Shown one piece after another: positions 1 to 8,379 of a stretch of DNA of 64,000 bases (positions within the stretch are counted from its first letter, which is position 1; each line of letters begins with the position of its first letter). The stretch is from Hyphomicrobium sp. (GTDB lineage Bacteria; Pseudomonadota; Alphaproteobacteria; Rhizobiales; Hyphomicrobiaceae). A program made the position numbers and the translations under genes. A model generated the notes under the pieces. It saw only the letters and a program-made list of their open reading frames with translations, did not search any database and was not told where the DNA came from. The DNA lies in assembly GCA_030148425.1 (NCBI GenBank), contig JASBTM010000008.1, positions 248,001-312,000 of the forward strand, written 5' to 3'.

Positions 1-1
1 T

Positions 2-385
2 ACGGTCGCGCAGGGCTTCGGCTCGCTCGGCCTGATGACAAGCGTGCTGATGACGCCCGATGGCAAAACTGTCGAAGCCGAAGCCGCGCACGGCACCGTC
101 ACGCGTCATTACCGCGAGCACGAAAAAGGCAAGGAAACCTCGACGAATTCCATCGCGTCGATCTTTGCCTGGAGCCGTGGCCTTGCGCACCGCGCCAAGC
201 TCGACGGCAACGACAAGCTCGCGAAATTTTGCGAGACGCTCGAGAAGGTCTGCATCGCGACCGTCGAAGCGGGCTACATGACGAAAGACTTGGCGCTTCT
301 CGTCGGCCCCGGACAGAAGTGGCTCTCGACCACCGGCTTCCTCGACAAGGTCGACGAAAACCTCAAAGCCGCGATGGCGAAGTAA
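2..385 (+). CDS. icd: Isocitrate dehydrogenase (NADP+), 3' fragment
   Basis: C-terminal 127 residues of a dimeric NADP-dependent isocitrate dehydrogenase, which oxidatively decarboxylates isocitrate to 2-oxoglutarate in the TCA cycle. The fragment carries the motif [11 protein letters not shown] and the following NSIASIFAW segment, both typical of the nucleotide-binding part of the eukaryote-like IDH form found in Rhizobiales. The reading frame is open from the first bases of the window, so the N-terminal two thirds lie upstream. It ends at TAA with a Lys-rich tail. Identification is by recognition of conserved motifs and is secure. Confidence 0.93.
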   Translation, partial: TVAQGFGSLGLMTSVLMTPDGKTVEAEAAHGTVTRHYREHEKGKETSTNSIASIFAWSRGLAHRAKLDGNDKLAKFCETLEKVCIATVEAGYMTKDLALLVGPGQKWLSTTGFLDKVDENLKAAMAK

Positions 386-447
386 TCCCTATACGCTTGG
401 CGACTCCACTGCGCGGAGCCGCCGAGCGCAATCATAAAGCAAGCATC

Positions 448-1050
448 ATGACCTCCGATGCCGACCGGATCATCGGGCTTTACGAGCGGCACGCCCACGC
501 GTGGGACAACATCCGCTCGCGCTCGCTGATCGAAGGGCCTTGGCTCCGGAGGTTTCTGGAATGGGTGCCTGCCAGCGGCGCGGTTCTCGACATCGGCTGC
601 GGATCGGGCGAACCGATCGCGGGCTTCTTCATCCGCGCGGGATATCGACTGCACGGCGTCGATTCCTCACCCATGATGATCGGCCTCTGCAGAGAACGCT
701 TTCCAGACATGTCCTGGAGCGTCGCCGACATGCGCACGCTGGCGCTGGATGAAACATTCGCAGGCATTCTCGCGTGGGATAGCTTCTTCCACCTGACGCG
801 CGAGGATCAACGCGGAATGTTCCGCATCTTTCGCGCGCACGCCTCGCCTGGCGCTGCTCTTATGTTCACCAGTGGCGGCAGCGACGGCGTCGCTATGGGC
901 ACGTTTGAAGGCGAACCTCTCTATCACGCGAGCCTCGCCCCGCATGACTATCGCGCTCTGCTCGACGAAAACGGCTTCGACGTCGTCGACAACATCTTCG
1001 ACGATCCGAACACGGGCGGCCACAGCATCTGGCTGGCCCGCTCAAGGTAG
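448..1050 (+). CDS. Class I SAM-dependent methyltransferase
   Basis: A 200-residue protein with the Rossmann-type SAM-binding motif I VLDIGCGSGEPIAGFF at about residues 39-54 and an acidic motif II (HGVDSS) after the second strand. It resembles small UbiE/Tam-like methyltransferases; the substrate cannot be read from the sequence. The frame is open upstream to 229, but that part overlaps icd, so the ATG at 448 is chosen, placed about 60 bp after the icd stop. Cotranscription with icd is possible. Confidence 0.85.
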   Translation: MTSDADRIIGLYERHAHAWDNIRSRSLIEGPWLRRFLEWVPASGAVLDIGCGSGEPIAGFFIRAGYRLHGVDSSPMMIGLCRERFPDMSWSVADMRTLALDETFAGILAWDSFFHLTREDQRGMFRIFRAHASPGAALMFTSGGSDGVAMGTFEGEPLYHASLAPHDYRALLDENGFDVVDNIFDDPNTGGHSIWLARSR

Positions 1051-1098
1051 CACTTAGCGATTGGCGGCCGGCGCGGGGCGACACCGCCCCAGCGAAAA

Positions 1099-1572
1099 TT
1101 ATTTCTTCGCGCCCGAGATCTGCTGATCGACCTGCGCCTGCATCTGCGCGTTCATGACGTTGAAGTCGTTCCGCAGGCTTGCGCACGCGACCTGTTCGCC
1201 ATCGCACACAACCTTCATCGCAATCGTCAGCGTGTCACCCTTGCGCTCGATCTTCCGGCACACGGCGGCCGGATGAGCCGGGTTCTTCTTGGTCGTGAAC
1301 GTGTACATCACGGTCGAGTTCTTCGGGTCGTCCGAGAAGGCAATATACTTGTCGCTCTCATAGACCTTCTGCAGTCCGGCTTTCGTCGTGTAACGCGCAA
1401 TCAGGTCTTCGGCCTTGCCTGAGGCGTCGCCGCAGAATTCTTGGGCGGCGGTCATCGTCGGACCGGCGCTCGGAGCCGGAGTGGCCGGAAGCTTGACGAT
1501 GGAATCTTCCGCCAAGACGGGTAAGGTGACGAACAAAGCAGCGACGACGGCCATCAAACGCGTGCGAAACAT
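1099..1572 (-). CDS. Secreted hypothetical protein
   Basis: A 157-residue protein beginning MFRTRLMAVVAALFVTLPV, a clear Sec signal peptide with probable cleavage after VLA, followed by a Pro/Ala-rich linker and a folded region with four cysteines (CGD, VCRK, VCDGEQVAC) that could form disulfides. The start at 1572 is preferred to upstream in-frame codons because it puts the signal peptide at the N terminus. I do not recognise the family. It converges with the methyltransferase gene. Confidence 0.7.
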   Translation of the reverse strand: MFRTRLMAVVAALFVTLPVLAEDSIVKLPATPAPSAGPTMTAAQEFCGDASGKAEDLIARYTTKAGLQKVYESDKYIAFSDDPKNSTVMYTFTTKKNPAHPAAVCRKIERKGDTLTIAMKVVCDGEQVACASLRNDFNVMNAQMQAQVDQQISGAKK

Positions 1573-1848
1573 TTCTAAAATCCCAGATGCGAAAGCGCGG
1601 CCTATATACCCACTTTTCCCGCCGGTCATTAGTGAAATGCCTGCAAGGTAACGGTAAATTCTTCCGCAGTGCAGCAAAGCGCTGAATGTCGAGGCCGTCG
1701 CTTGCGATCGCCTCAAGCAGCGTCGTGCTGACAGAGGCTGTATGGCGCTGCAGATCAATCCGCGCCCACAACACCGTCATCCCGGCGAAGGCCGGGATCT
1801 GTCCAAGCCCGATGGGGCCGGTTCTAATGAGAACCAACTCCCGCCGCG
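1573..1848. repeat. Intergenic region with one half of a family-B repeat
   Basis: The gap between alaS and the secreted-protein gene contains GTCATCCCGGCGAAGGCCGG at about 1777-1796, continuing as GATCTGTCC. This is one arm of the palindromic repeat that recurs later in the window. Both flanking genes are on the minus strand, so this may lie in the 3' UTR of alaS. Confidence 0.6.
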
Positions 1849-4536
1849 TCAGCCCGCCAGCCGCTCTTCGATGGCCTTGAGCGCATCGCCAGCTTTGGCA
1901 CCATCGGGGCCGCCCGCTTGCGCCATGTCGGGACGGCCGCCGCCGCCCTTGCCGCCGAGAGCTTCCGCACCGACCTTGACGAGATCGACCGCGCTCCAGG
2001 TCTTGATCAGATCATCCGTCACGCCGACCGCAAGGCCGGCTTTGCCGTCTTCCGTCACGCCGACGACCGCGACGATGCCCGAACCGACCTGCTTTTTGCC
2101 GTCATCGATCAGGCCGCGGAGATCCTTCGGGTTGAGACCCTGCACCGTGCGCGCGAGCAGCTTGACGTTACCGATGCTGCGGATCGCTTCGCCGTTCGAG
2201 GCCGCGCCAGCGCCGCCACCGCCGAGCGCGATCTGGCGCTTGGCGTCCGCGAGTTGCTTTTCGAGGTTCCTGCGCTCTTCGACGAGACTTTTCAGCCGCT
2301 CGACCAGATCTTCAGGCCGTGTCTTGAGAACGCCCGCCGCTTCCTTGACGCGTGCATCCTGCTCGTCGAGGTAGGCGCGCGCGCCCTCGCCTGTCAGCGC
2401 TTCGAGACGCCGGACGCCCGCCGAGCTGCCGCTTTCCGCAACGACGCGGATGAGGCCGATGTCGCCCGTGCGCGACACATGCGTGCCGCCGCAAAGCTCG
2501 ACCGACCACGCCTTGTTCGCGCCCGGCCGCGTCGAACCCATCGACACGACGCGGACTTCATCGCCGTACTTCTCGCCGAAAAGCGCCATCGCGCCCGTCG
2601 CGCGCGCATCGTCGAGCGCCATCAGCCGCGTGACCACCGGCGTATTTTCGAGCAGCACCGCATTTGCGATGTCCTCGACCTGCTTGATCTCTTCCAGCGA
2701 CATCGGCTTGGTATGCGAGAAGTCGAAGCGCAGGCGATCCGGCGATACGAGCGATCCCTTCTGCGCGACGTGCGTGCCGAGAACCTGACGCAACGCTTCA
2801 TGCAGAAGGTGCGTCGCCGAGTGATTGGCGCGCGTCGCCGATCGGCGCGCATGATCGACCTCGAGTTCGACGGCATCGCCGTTCTTGAAAGACCCGCTCT
2901 CGACCTTGCCGAAGTGCACGAAAAGATCGCCGAGCTTCTTCTCCGTATCGGTCACGCGGAAAACCGCGCCCTTGGGGCCTTTGACGATACCCTGATCGCC
3001 GACCTGACCGCCACTCTCGCCATAGAATGGCGTCTGATTGAAAACGAGCGCGCCTTCGTCGCCAGCCTTGAGTTCCGCGGTTTCCTTGCCCGCAGCGACG
3101 ACGGCCGTGACGATGCCTTCCGCGCTCTCGGTGTCGTAGCCGAGAAACTCGGTCGCGCCGGTCTTGTCCTTGATCTCGTACCAGAGTCCTTCGGTCGCCG
3201 CTTCGCCCGAACCCTTCCAGGCGGCTTTCGCGGCATCTTTCTGCTTCTTCATCGCGGCGTCGAACGCTTCGGTATCGACGGTGATACCGCGCGGCCTCAA
3301 CGCGTCTTCCGTCAAATCGAGCGGGAACCCGTACGTATCGTAGAGCTTGAACGCGACGTCGCCGGGGAACACCGTACCCTTCGTGAGGCTCGCCGAGCTT
3401 TCGCCAAGAAGCTTCAGTCCGTTGTCGAGCGTGCGCTTGAACTTCGTCTCTTCGAGCTTCAGCGTCTCGGTGATGAGCGGCTGCGCGCGGACAAGTTCGG
3501 GAAACGCGTCGCCCATCTCGCGGACGAGCGACGGCACCAACAGATACATCAGCGGATCGGTGCAGCCGATCTGAGCCGCATACCGCATCGCGCGGCGCAT
3601 GATGCGGCGAAGCACGTAACCGCGGCCCTCGTTCGACGGCAGCACGCCGTCGGCGATCAGGAAGCTGGCCGAGCGCAAATGATCGGCAATCACGCGGCGC
3701 GCGACCTGCGCAAAATCTTCCGTCTCCTTGCTCTCCTTCGCGCCGACCTTCGCGGCTTCCTGGCGGATGGCCTGGATGAGGTGCTGAAAGAGATCGATAT
3801 CGTAGTTGTCGTGCTTGCCCTGCAGCACCGCCGCAATACGCTCGAGCCCCATGCCCGTGTCGATCGATGGGCGAGGCAGGTCAACGCGATTGCCCGGCGC
3901 GATCTGCTCGAACTGCATGAAGACGAGATTCCAGATCTCGATGAAGCGGTCGCCGTCGGCATCGGCCGAGCCCGGAGGACCGCCCGGAATTTTGTCGCCG
4001 TGATCGAAGAAGATTTCCGAGCACGGCCCGCACGGTCCCGTGTCGCCCATCTGCCAGAAGTTATCATTCGTCGCGATGCGGATGATCTTGCTGTCGGGGA
4101 AGCCCGAGATCTTCTTCCAGATGCCGTAAGCTTCGTCGTCGGTATGATAGATCGTGACGAGGAGCTTATCCTTGTTGAGACCGAAGTCCTTCGTCAGCAG
4201 GTTCCAGGCAAGCTCGATCGCGCGCTCTTTGAAATAATCGCCGAACGAGAAGTTGCCGAGCATTTCGAAGAACGTGTGATGGCGCGCAGTATAGCCGACG
4301 TTGTCGAGGTCGTTATGCTTGCCGCCCGCGCGAACGCACTTCTGCGACGACGTCGCCCGCGGAATGGCCCGTGTCTCTTGCCCCGTGAAGACGTTCTTGA
4401 ACTGCACCATACCCGCGTTCGTGAACATCAGCGTCGGATCGTTGCGCGGAACGAGTGGCGACGACGGCACGATCTCGTGACCGTTCTTGCCGAAGAAGTC
4501 GAGAAACGAAGCGCGGATTTCGCTGACGCCAGCCAT
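1849..4536 (-). CDS. alaS: Alanine--tRNA ligase
   Basis: Charges tRNA-Ala in the cytoplasm. The 895-residue length is usual for bacterial AlaRS. The N-terminal class II catalytic core is recognisable ([20 protein letters not shown] near residue 8). The editing domain carries the zinc-site motif HSATHLLHE near residue 575 and CGGTH near 682, and a C-terminal Gly-rich DHHA1/C-Ala region follows. Start ATG at 4536 gives MAGVSEIR, the expected N terminus. It lies downstream of recA in the same direction, an arrangement common in Rhizobiales. Confidence 0.99.
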   Translation of the reverse strand: MAGVSEIRASFLDFFGKNGHEIVPSSPLVPRNDPTLMFTNAGMVQFKNVFTGQETRAIPRATSSQKCVRAGGKHNDLDNVGYTARHHTFFEMLGNFSFGDYFKERAIELAWNLLTKDFGLNKDKLLVTIYHTDDEAYGIWKKISGFPDSKIIRIATNDNFWQMGDTGPCGPCSEIFFDHGDKIPGGPPGSADADGDRFIEIWNLVFMQFEQIAPGNRVDLPRPSIDTGMGLERIAAVLQGKHDNYDIDLFQHLIQAIRQEAAKVGAKESKETEDFAQVARRVIADHLRSASFLIADGVLPSNEGRGYVLRRIMRRAMRYAAQIGCTDPLMYLLVPSLVREMGDAFPELVRAQPLITETLKLEETKFKRTLDNGLKLLGESSASLTKGTVFPGDVAFKLYDTYGFPLDLTEDALRPRGITVDTEAFDAAMKKQKDAAKAAWKGSGEAATEGLWYEIKDKTGATEFLGYDTESAEGIVTAVVAAGKETAELKAGDEGALVFNQTPFYGESGGQVGDQGIVKGPKGAVFRVTDTEKKLGDLFVHFGKVESGSFKNGDAVELEVDHARRSATRANHSATHLLHEALRQVLGTHVAQKGSLVSPDRLRFDFSHTKPMSLEEIKQVEDIANAVLLENTPVVTRLMALDDARATGAMALFGEKYGDEVRVVSMGSTRPGANKAWSVELCGGTHVSRTGDIGLIRVVAESGSSAGVRRLEALTGEGARAYLDEQDARVKEAAGVLKTRPEDLVERLKSLVEERRNLEKQLADAKRQIALGGGGAGAASNGEAIRSIGNVKLLARTVQGLNPKDLRGLIDDGKKQVGSGIVAVVGVTEDGKAGLAVGVTDDLIKTWSAVDLVKVGAEALGGKGGGGRPDMAQAGGPDGAKAGDALKAIEERLAG

Positions 4537-4742
4537 GTGGTGCTTTCGGGCCTGATCTTGAAAGAATGGTAATCCGGAAGAAGCTCCCGGAACGACTTAA
4601 GGCCGCCGTTGTAGCGGCGGCCCTGAGGCGTGTCTAGGAAGGGGCATCCCCCCTGATGGTCGGTCCGCCTGCGGCGGAACGCCAGCACGGAGATCGGTCC
4701 GGACGTCCGGCCCTGGCAGTCCCCAAGTTCGCAAACGAAAGA

Positions 4743-4767
4743 CAACACTTCCCCTTGGGAGGTGTTG
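4743..4767 (-). terminator. Probable recA terminator hairpin
   Basis: An 11-bp stem (CAACACTTCCC / GGGAGGTGTTG, one G-T pair) with a 3-base loop lies about 70 bp beyond the recA stop and is followed on the minus strand by the T-rich TCTTTCGTTTG. The remaining recA-alaS gap (4537-4836) also has a GC-rich inverted repeat, GGCCGCC...GGCGGCC, around 4601-4622 just upstream of alaS. Confidence 0.55.
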
Positions 4768-4836
4768 CGAGGGGAAAAACCTTACACTCGGCGGCCGTCG
4801 CTCGAAAAGCGTGCCGCCGAGCGCCAACTCAACACT

Positions 4837-5970
4837 CTATCGCTTCGCCTTGGCGATCTTCTTGCCCGATTCGTCGGGGAGAACTCCGTCCTCGTCCGGT
4901 TCTTCGCCGTCGTCCTCGCCCGCGTCCGGATTGACCAACATCTTCTCGACGATGAGCCCGGCATTGGCGCGGATGGCCCGCTCCAGCTCGGCCGCGGCGC
5001 GCGGATTTTCCTTGAGGTACGTCTTGGCGTTTTCACGGCCCTGGCCGATGCGATCGCCGTTATAGGAAAGCCACGCGCCCGACTTCTCGACGAGCCCGGC
5101 TTTGACGCCGAGATCGATCAGCTCACCGACCTTCGAGATGCCTTCGCCATACATGATGTCGAACTCGACCTGCTTGAAGGGCGGTGCGACCTTGTTCTTG
5201 ACGACCTTGACGCGTGTCTGATTGCCGACGGCCTCTTCTCGCTCCTTGATCTGACCGATGCGGCGGATGTCGAGGCGAACAGAAGCATAGAACTTCAGCG
5301 CGTTGCCGCCCGTCGTCGTCTCGGGATTCCCGAACATGATGCCGATCTTCATGCGGATCTGGTTGATGAAGATCACCATCGTATTGGACTTCGAGATCGA
5401 GCCCGTGAGCTTCCGAAGCGCCTGGCTCATCAAGCGGGCCTGAAGACCCGGAAGGCTATCGCCCATCTCGCCTTCGAGCTCGGCCTTCGGCGTCAGCGCC
5501 GCAACCGAGTCGACAACGAGCACGTCCACAGCACCCGAGCGCACCAATGTATCGGCGATTTCCAGCGCCTGCTCGCCCGTGTCCGGCTGAGAAATCAGAA
5601 GATCCTCGACCTTGACGCCGAGCTTCTTCGCATAGCCTGGATCGATCGCGTGCTCGGCATCGACGAAGGCGCAAATGCCGCCCTTCTTCTGCGCTTCGGC
5701 CACGACTTGTAGCGCCAGCGTCGTCTTACCGGACGATTCCGGCCCGTAAATCTCGATGATGCGCCCCTTGGGCAATCCGCCGATGCCCAGCGCAATATCG
5801 AGACCAAGCGACCCCGTGGAGATCGCCTCGATATCCAATTTATCATTGGCGCCGAGCCGCATGATCGACCCTTTGCCAAAGGTCTTGTCGATCTGCGCGA
5901 GAGCCTGCTCAAGCGCCTGCTTCTTGTCCATCTTGCCCCCTTCGAGCACCGTCAAGTCCGGCCGTTCCAT
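4837..5970 (-). CDS. recA: Recombinase RecA
   Basis: RecA strand-exchange ATPase and LexA co-protease, 377 residues. Walker [11 protein letters not shown] lies near residue 75; the N-terminal KGSIMRLG, the Walker B-like [11 protein letters not shown] and the C-terminal acidic tail [14 protein letters not shown] are all present. The start at 5970 gives an extension ([13 protein letters not shown]) before MDKKQALEQ; an alternative start at 5931 is possible, but rhizobial RecA proteins also have such an extension. The upstream region has a good promoter and a LexA-like site. Confidence 0.99.
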   Translation of the reverse strand: MERPDLTVLEGGKMDKKQALEQALAQIDKTFGKGSIMRLGANDKLDIEAISTGSLGLDIALGIGGLPKGRIIEIYGPESSGKTTLALQVVAEAQKKGGICAFVDAEHAIDPGYAKKLGVKVEDLLISQPDTGEQALEIADTLVRSGAVDVLVVDSVAALTPKAELEGEMGDSLPGLQARLMSQALRKLTGSISKSNTMVIFINQIRMKIGIMFGNPETTTGGNALKFYASVRLDIRRIGQIKEREEAVGNQTRVKVVKNKVAPPFKQVEFDIMYGEGISKVGELIDLGVKAGLVEKSGAWLSYNGDRIGQGRENAKTYLKENPRAAAELERAIRANAGLIVEKMLVNPDAGEDDGEEPDEDGVLPDESGKKIAKAKR

Positions 5971-6022
5971 GTCGTCACCCTCAATCCCTTATGGCAAGCG
6001 CATCGCGCCATCAATTAAGGAT

Positions 6023-6068
6023 AACGTACCCTCTTTGTTCTCAATCTGTCAATCACGTTTTGTTCTCA
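6023..6068 (-). promoter_or_regulatory. recA promoter with LexA-like operator
   Basis: On the minus strand a perfect -35 TTGACA (6047-6052) is followed after 18 bp by TACGTT (6023-6028). Overlapping it is GTTC-N7-GTCA (6037-6051, plus-strand reading), a near match to the alphaproteobacterial SOS box GTTC-N7-GTTC. The 9-mer TTGTTCTCA occurs twice, at 6035-6043 and 6060-6068. Repression by LexA is inferred. Confidence 0.55.
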
Positions 6069-6180
6069 TTGTGGAGTCCCCAAGGCAATTTTTCTTCGTT
6101 TTGCTCACATGTTTCCTTCGGGACAGCGCACTTCTGCTCGGCGAGGCACTCTTCGGACAACCCAAGCCCAGGAGGCACCA

Positions 6181-6759
6181 ATGTCCAAGTTTCTCGCAGT
6201 CCTGATTTCCGCAGCTATTGTCGCCACGTCGTTCGCGTCCGCTGCCGAAGCCGGCGGACGCCATTTCGGCATGTTCTTTGGAGGCATAGCCGCTGCAGGC
6301 ATGCTCGCCCACGCTGCCGAAGAGCGCCGCCGCGAGGAAGCCTACGAACGAGCCCGCGCCCGCCAGATGATGGAGGCCAGGGAGCGTGAGCGCGAGCGCC
6401 AGCGGGCAATCGCAGCGGCAGCCGCCGCCAAGCGCGAACGGGCGCGCCAGTACGCGCTGCAACAGCAGAAAGCGCAGCTGAAAGCCGCCCAGATTGCTGC
6501 GGCCGAAACCGCGGATAAGTCTGCGGCGCCGTCTGCCGATACCGATAAGCCCGCCTTGAAGAAGGGCGATCGCTTGCCCTCGGCTGCGGACACCCCTGCA
6601 ACGGCCGCCGATATCGCCAAGACAACGACAGTCGAGAAAACGCCGGCGGACAAGATCGAAACGTCTTCGATCACGAGCACCGATACCGCCGCCACGAGCG
6701 AAACCTGCCGCAGGTATTCGGCGGCGACTGACAGCGTCATCGAGATGCCCTGCCAGTAA
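6181..6759 (+). CDS. Secreted Ala/Arg-rich coiled-coil protein, paralog 1
   Basis: A 192-residue exported protein: signal peptide MSKFLAVLISAAIVATSFAS cleaved near AEAGG, then a highly charged Arg/Glu/Ala helix (about residues 45-115) likely to form a coiled coil, a low-complexity Thr/Ala/Lys linker, and a C-terminal motif CRRYSAATDSVIEMPCQ. The start is fixed by AGGAGG five bases before ATG. The same architecture and C-terminal motif are found in the next gene, so the two are tandem paralogs. Function unknown; the paired cysteines could form a disulfide. Confidence 0.8.
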   Translation: MSKFLAVLISAAIVATSFASAAEAGGRHFGMFFGGIAAAGMLAHAAEERRREEAYERARARQMMEARERERERQRAIAAAAAAKRERARQYALQQQKAQLKAAQIAAAETADKSAAPSADTDKPALKKGDRLPSAADTPATAADIAKTTTVEKTPADKIETSSITSTDTAATSETCRRYSAATDSVIEMPCQ

Positions 6760-6787
6760 AAACACGAATGCCTCCGACGACTGAATT

Positions 6788-6829
6788 GCGCGGCCCGCCA
6801 TCCTAAGGTTGGGCCGCGCAACGTTTTTT
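6788..6829 (+). terminator. Intrinsic terminator after paralog 1
   Basis: A 9-bp perfect GC stem (GCGCGGCCC 6788-6796 / GGGCCGCGC 6811-6819) is followed by a run of six T (6824-6829), 28 bp after the stop codon. Confidence 0.9.
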
Positions 6830-6926
6830 AAGAAAATCAGACTTTCCACACAGGTGTTCCCTCGGAGACAGCCTAGCCCAATCGCTTCAGGCATCCTCGC
6901 CGCATCGCCAAGCAACGGAGGCCCTC

Positions 6927-7433
6927 GTGCTCAAGATCGCAACGCTCATTGCCACGCTCGTCGCCGCTGGAGCTTTCGCGACGCACGCAGAGGCTGGCGG
7001 AATGGGGACCTTCTATTCCAGCCCGTTCTTCAGAAATCAGGGGCGCAAGCCAGCCGAGCCCTCGCCCAGCGTGAAGGCGGAGCAAAACCGGCTCGAAGCG
7101 CTCAATCGGGCGCGCGAGCGCCGCGCGGCGGAGATCCGCGCAGAACGCGCCGCCGCTCAAGCCGCCGCGGCCGCAGCTGCCAAGCGCGCACGCCTTGCCG
7201 CCGCCATTGAACAGAAAAAAGCCGCCTCAAAGGCCGCGTCGCTCGTCGCGCCGCGTCCGGTTTCGACGGAAAACCCAGCCGCTCCCAAAGGCGATCTTCT
7301 TCAACTTGCGACGCAATCGCCCGCCCCCACAAGCGAAGCGGCCAAGGAGAAAACAGCGGACGCTGTAACGGCCGATGTCTGCCGCAAGTATTCACCAACG
7401 ACCGCAGGCCTAGTCGAAGTCCCCTGCAGGTAA
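6927..7433 (+). CDS. Secreted Ala/Arg-rich coiled-coil protein, paralog 2
   Basis: A 168-residue exported protein starting at GTG with ACGGAGG upstream. It has a signal peptide (MLKIATLIATLVAAGAFA, cleavage near THAEA), a central Arg/Ala/Glu-rich helix (about residues 55-105), a Pro/Ala linker and the C-terminal motif CRKYSPTTAGLVEVPCR. The last motif aligns with CRRYSAATDSVIEMPCQ of the upstream gene, so the pair arose by duplication. Each copy has its own terminator-like hairpin. Function unknown. Confidence 0.8.
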   Translation: MLKIATLIATLVAAGAFATHAEAGGMGTFYSSPFFRNQGRKPAEPSPSVKAEQNRLEALNRARERRAAEIRAERAAAQAAAAAAAKRARLAAAIEQKKAASKAASLVAPRPVSTENPAAPKGDLLQLATQSPAPTSEAAKEKTADAVTADVCRKYSPTTAGLVEVPCR

Positions 7434-7468
7434 AGCGAGAGACGTTCCCCCCGTCCTCTCGCGACCGT

Positions 7469-7503
7469 GAGACGCGCCATAACCAGAACTTATGGCGCGT
7501 CTC
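7469..7503 (+). terminator. Hairpin after paralog 2
   Basis: A perfect 14-bp stem, GAGACGCGCCATAA (7469-7482) / TTATGGCGCGTCTC (7490-7503), with a 7-base loop, 36 bp after the stop. There is no clear T-run, so it may be a transcript-end or processing hairpin rather than a textbook intrinsic terminator. Confidence 0.65.
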
Positions 7504-7577
7504 CGGTGTCTCTGGTTTATGCCCGTCGTGCGTCGACATCGGCGCCAAGTGACAATCCGAGCACAAGGTGGTGAGAC

Positions 7578-8144
7578 ATGAGCATTGCATCGCGCCCGTC
7601 CGGGCGTTTCGGCATTCGCGTCGGCGAAGCCCTCGTCGCGGGCGGCCCCCCGGGAACGGCAGCGGAACCCGAAGTCGCCATCGGCGAGATGGACGGCCCC
7701 TTTGGCACCGCATTCGCGACGCTTCTCGGCGATCAGGTGAAGGGACACAGCCGCGTGCTGTCGCTTCTCAACACCGACGTCATGGTCCGCCCGCCGACGA
7801 TCTGCGTCAGCAAGGTCACCGTCGATAACGAGCGCTATACGAACATTCTGATGGGCACCGTCCAATACGCAACCGCGATGGGCGTGCTCGACGCCGTCCG
7901 TGCGGGCGATCTGCCAAAGGACAAAGTCGATGATCTCGGCATCATCGTCTCGGTGTGGCTGAATCCCGTCGTCGCGACGATCGACAAACTCGATCACAAG
8001 ATCCTGTTCGACATTCATCGCAAGGCGACGGCGCAGGCCATTCACAAGGCGATGAACTTCGAACCCACGATCGACTGGCTCCTCGAGAACCAGGACAAGA
8101 TCATTCACAAATACTTTGAAAAGGGCCTCAAGGGCGAAGTCTAA
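7578..8144 (+). CDS. Formaldehyde-activating enzyme (Fae) family protein
   Basis: Fae condenses formaldehyde with tetrahydromethanopterin in methylotrophs. This 188-residue protein matches the family: N-terminal VGEALV, central PTICVSKVTV, then QYATAMGVLDAV and a C-terminal helix. It is longer than the roughly 170-residue Methylobacterium Fae and ends in a different Lys-rich tail. By eye, the EVAHID segment that holds the proposed catalytic His of AM1 Fae is replaced by EVAIGEMDGP, with no His there, so this may be a Fae2/Fae3-type paralog with another role. Start ATG 7578 follows AAGGTGGTGAG. Confidence 0.85.
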   Translation: MSIASRPSGRFGIRVGEALVAGGPPGTAAEPEVAIGEMDGPFGTAFATLLGDQVKGHSRVLSLLNTDVMVRPPTICVSKVTVDNERYTNILMGTVQYATAMGVLDAVRAGDLPKDKVDDLGIIVSVWLNPVVATIDKLDHKILFDIHRKATAQAIHKAMNFEPTIDWLLENQDKIIHKYFEKGLKGEV

Positions 8145-8264
8145 TTCACTCGTTGGTCCGGGCGGCCGGCTCCCCGCAGGAGAGTCGCCCGGCGCCAACA
8201 AAAAAAGCTGCAGGGAGAAGCGCGACTACGCCGCGGCGAAGGCAAGCTCCCGGTATCTCTCAGA

Positions 8265-8348
8265 TGTCATGCTCGGGCTCGTCCCGAGGATCCATTCAGC
8301 AACTGAAATGCTGTGCGATGGATGCTCGGGACAAGCCCGAGCATGACA
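8265..8348. repeat. Family-A palindromic repeat pair
   Basis: Two arms, TGTCATGCTCGGGCTCGTCC (8265 onward, through CCGAGGATCC) and an inverted copy GGATGCTCGGGACAAGCCCG (8320 onward, ending CATGACA), flank about 25 bp. Each arm is itself a hairpin (CTCGGG...CCCGAG). The element fills the gap between the Fae gene and cckA. Confidence 0.85.
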
Positions 8349-8379
8349 ATCTTCTGTGATGGCCACGCGCCATCGAAGC

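Noticed and set aside
1918-4572. Plus-strand open frame of 884 codons opposite alaS
   Set aside because: It is an antisense shadow of alaS in a high-GC genome: Arg/Ala/Asp-rich with no domain, while the minus strand encodes a complete AlaRS.
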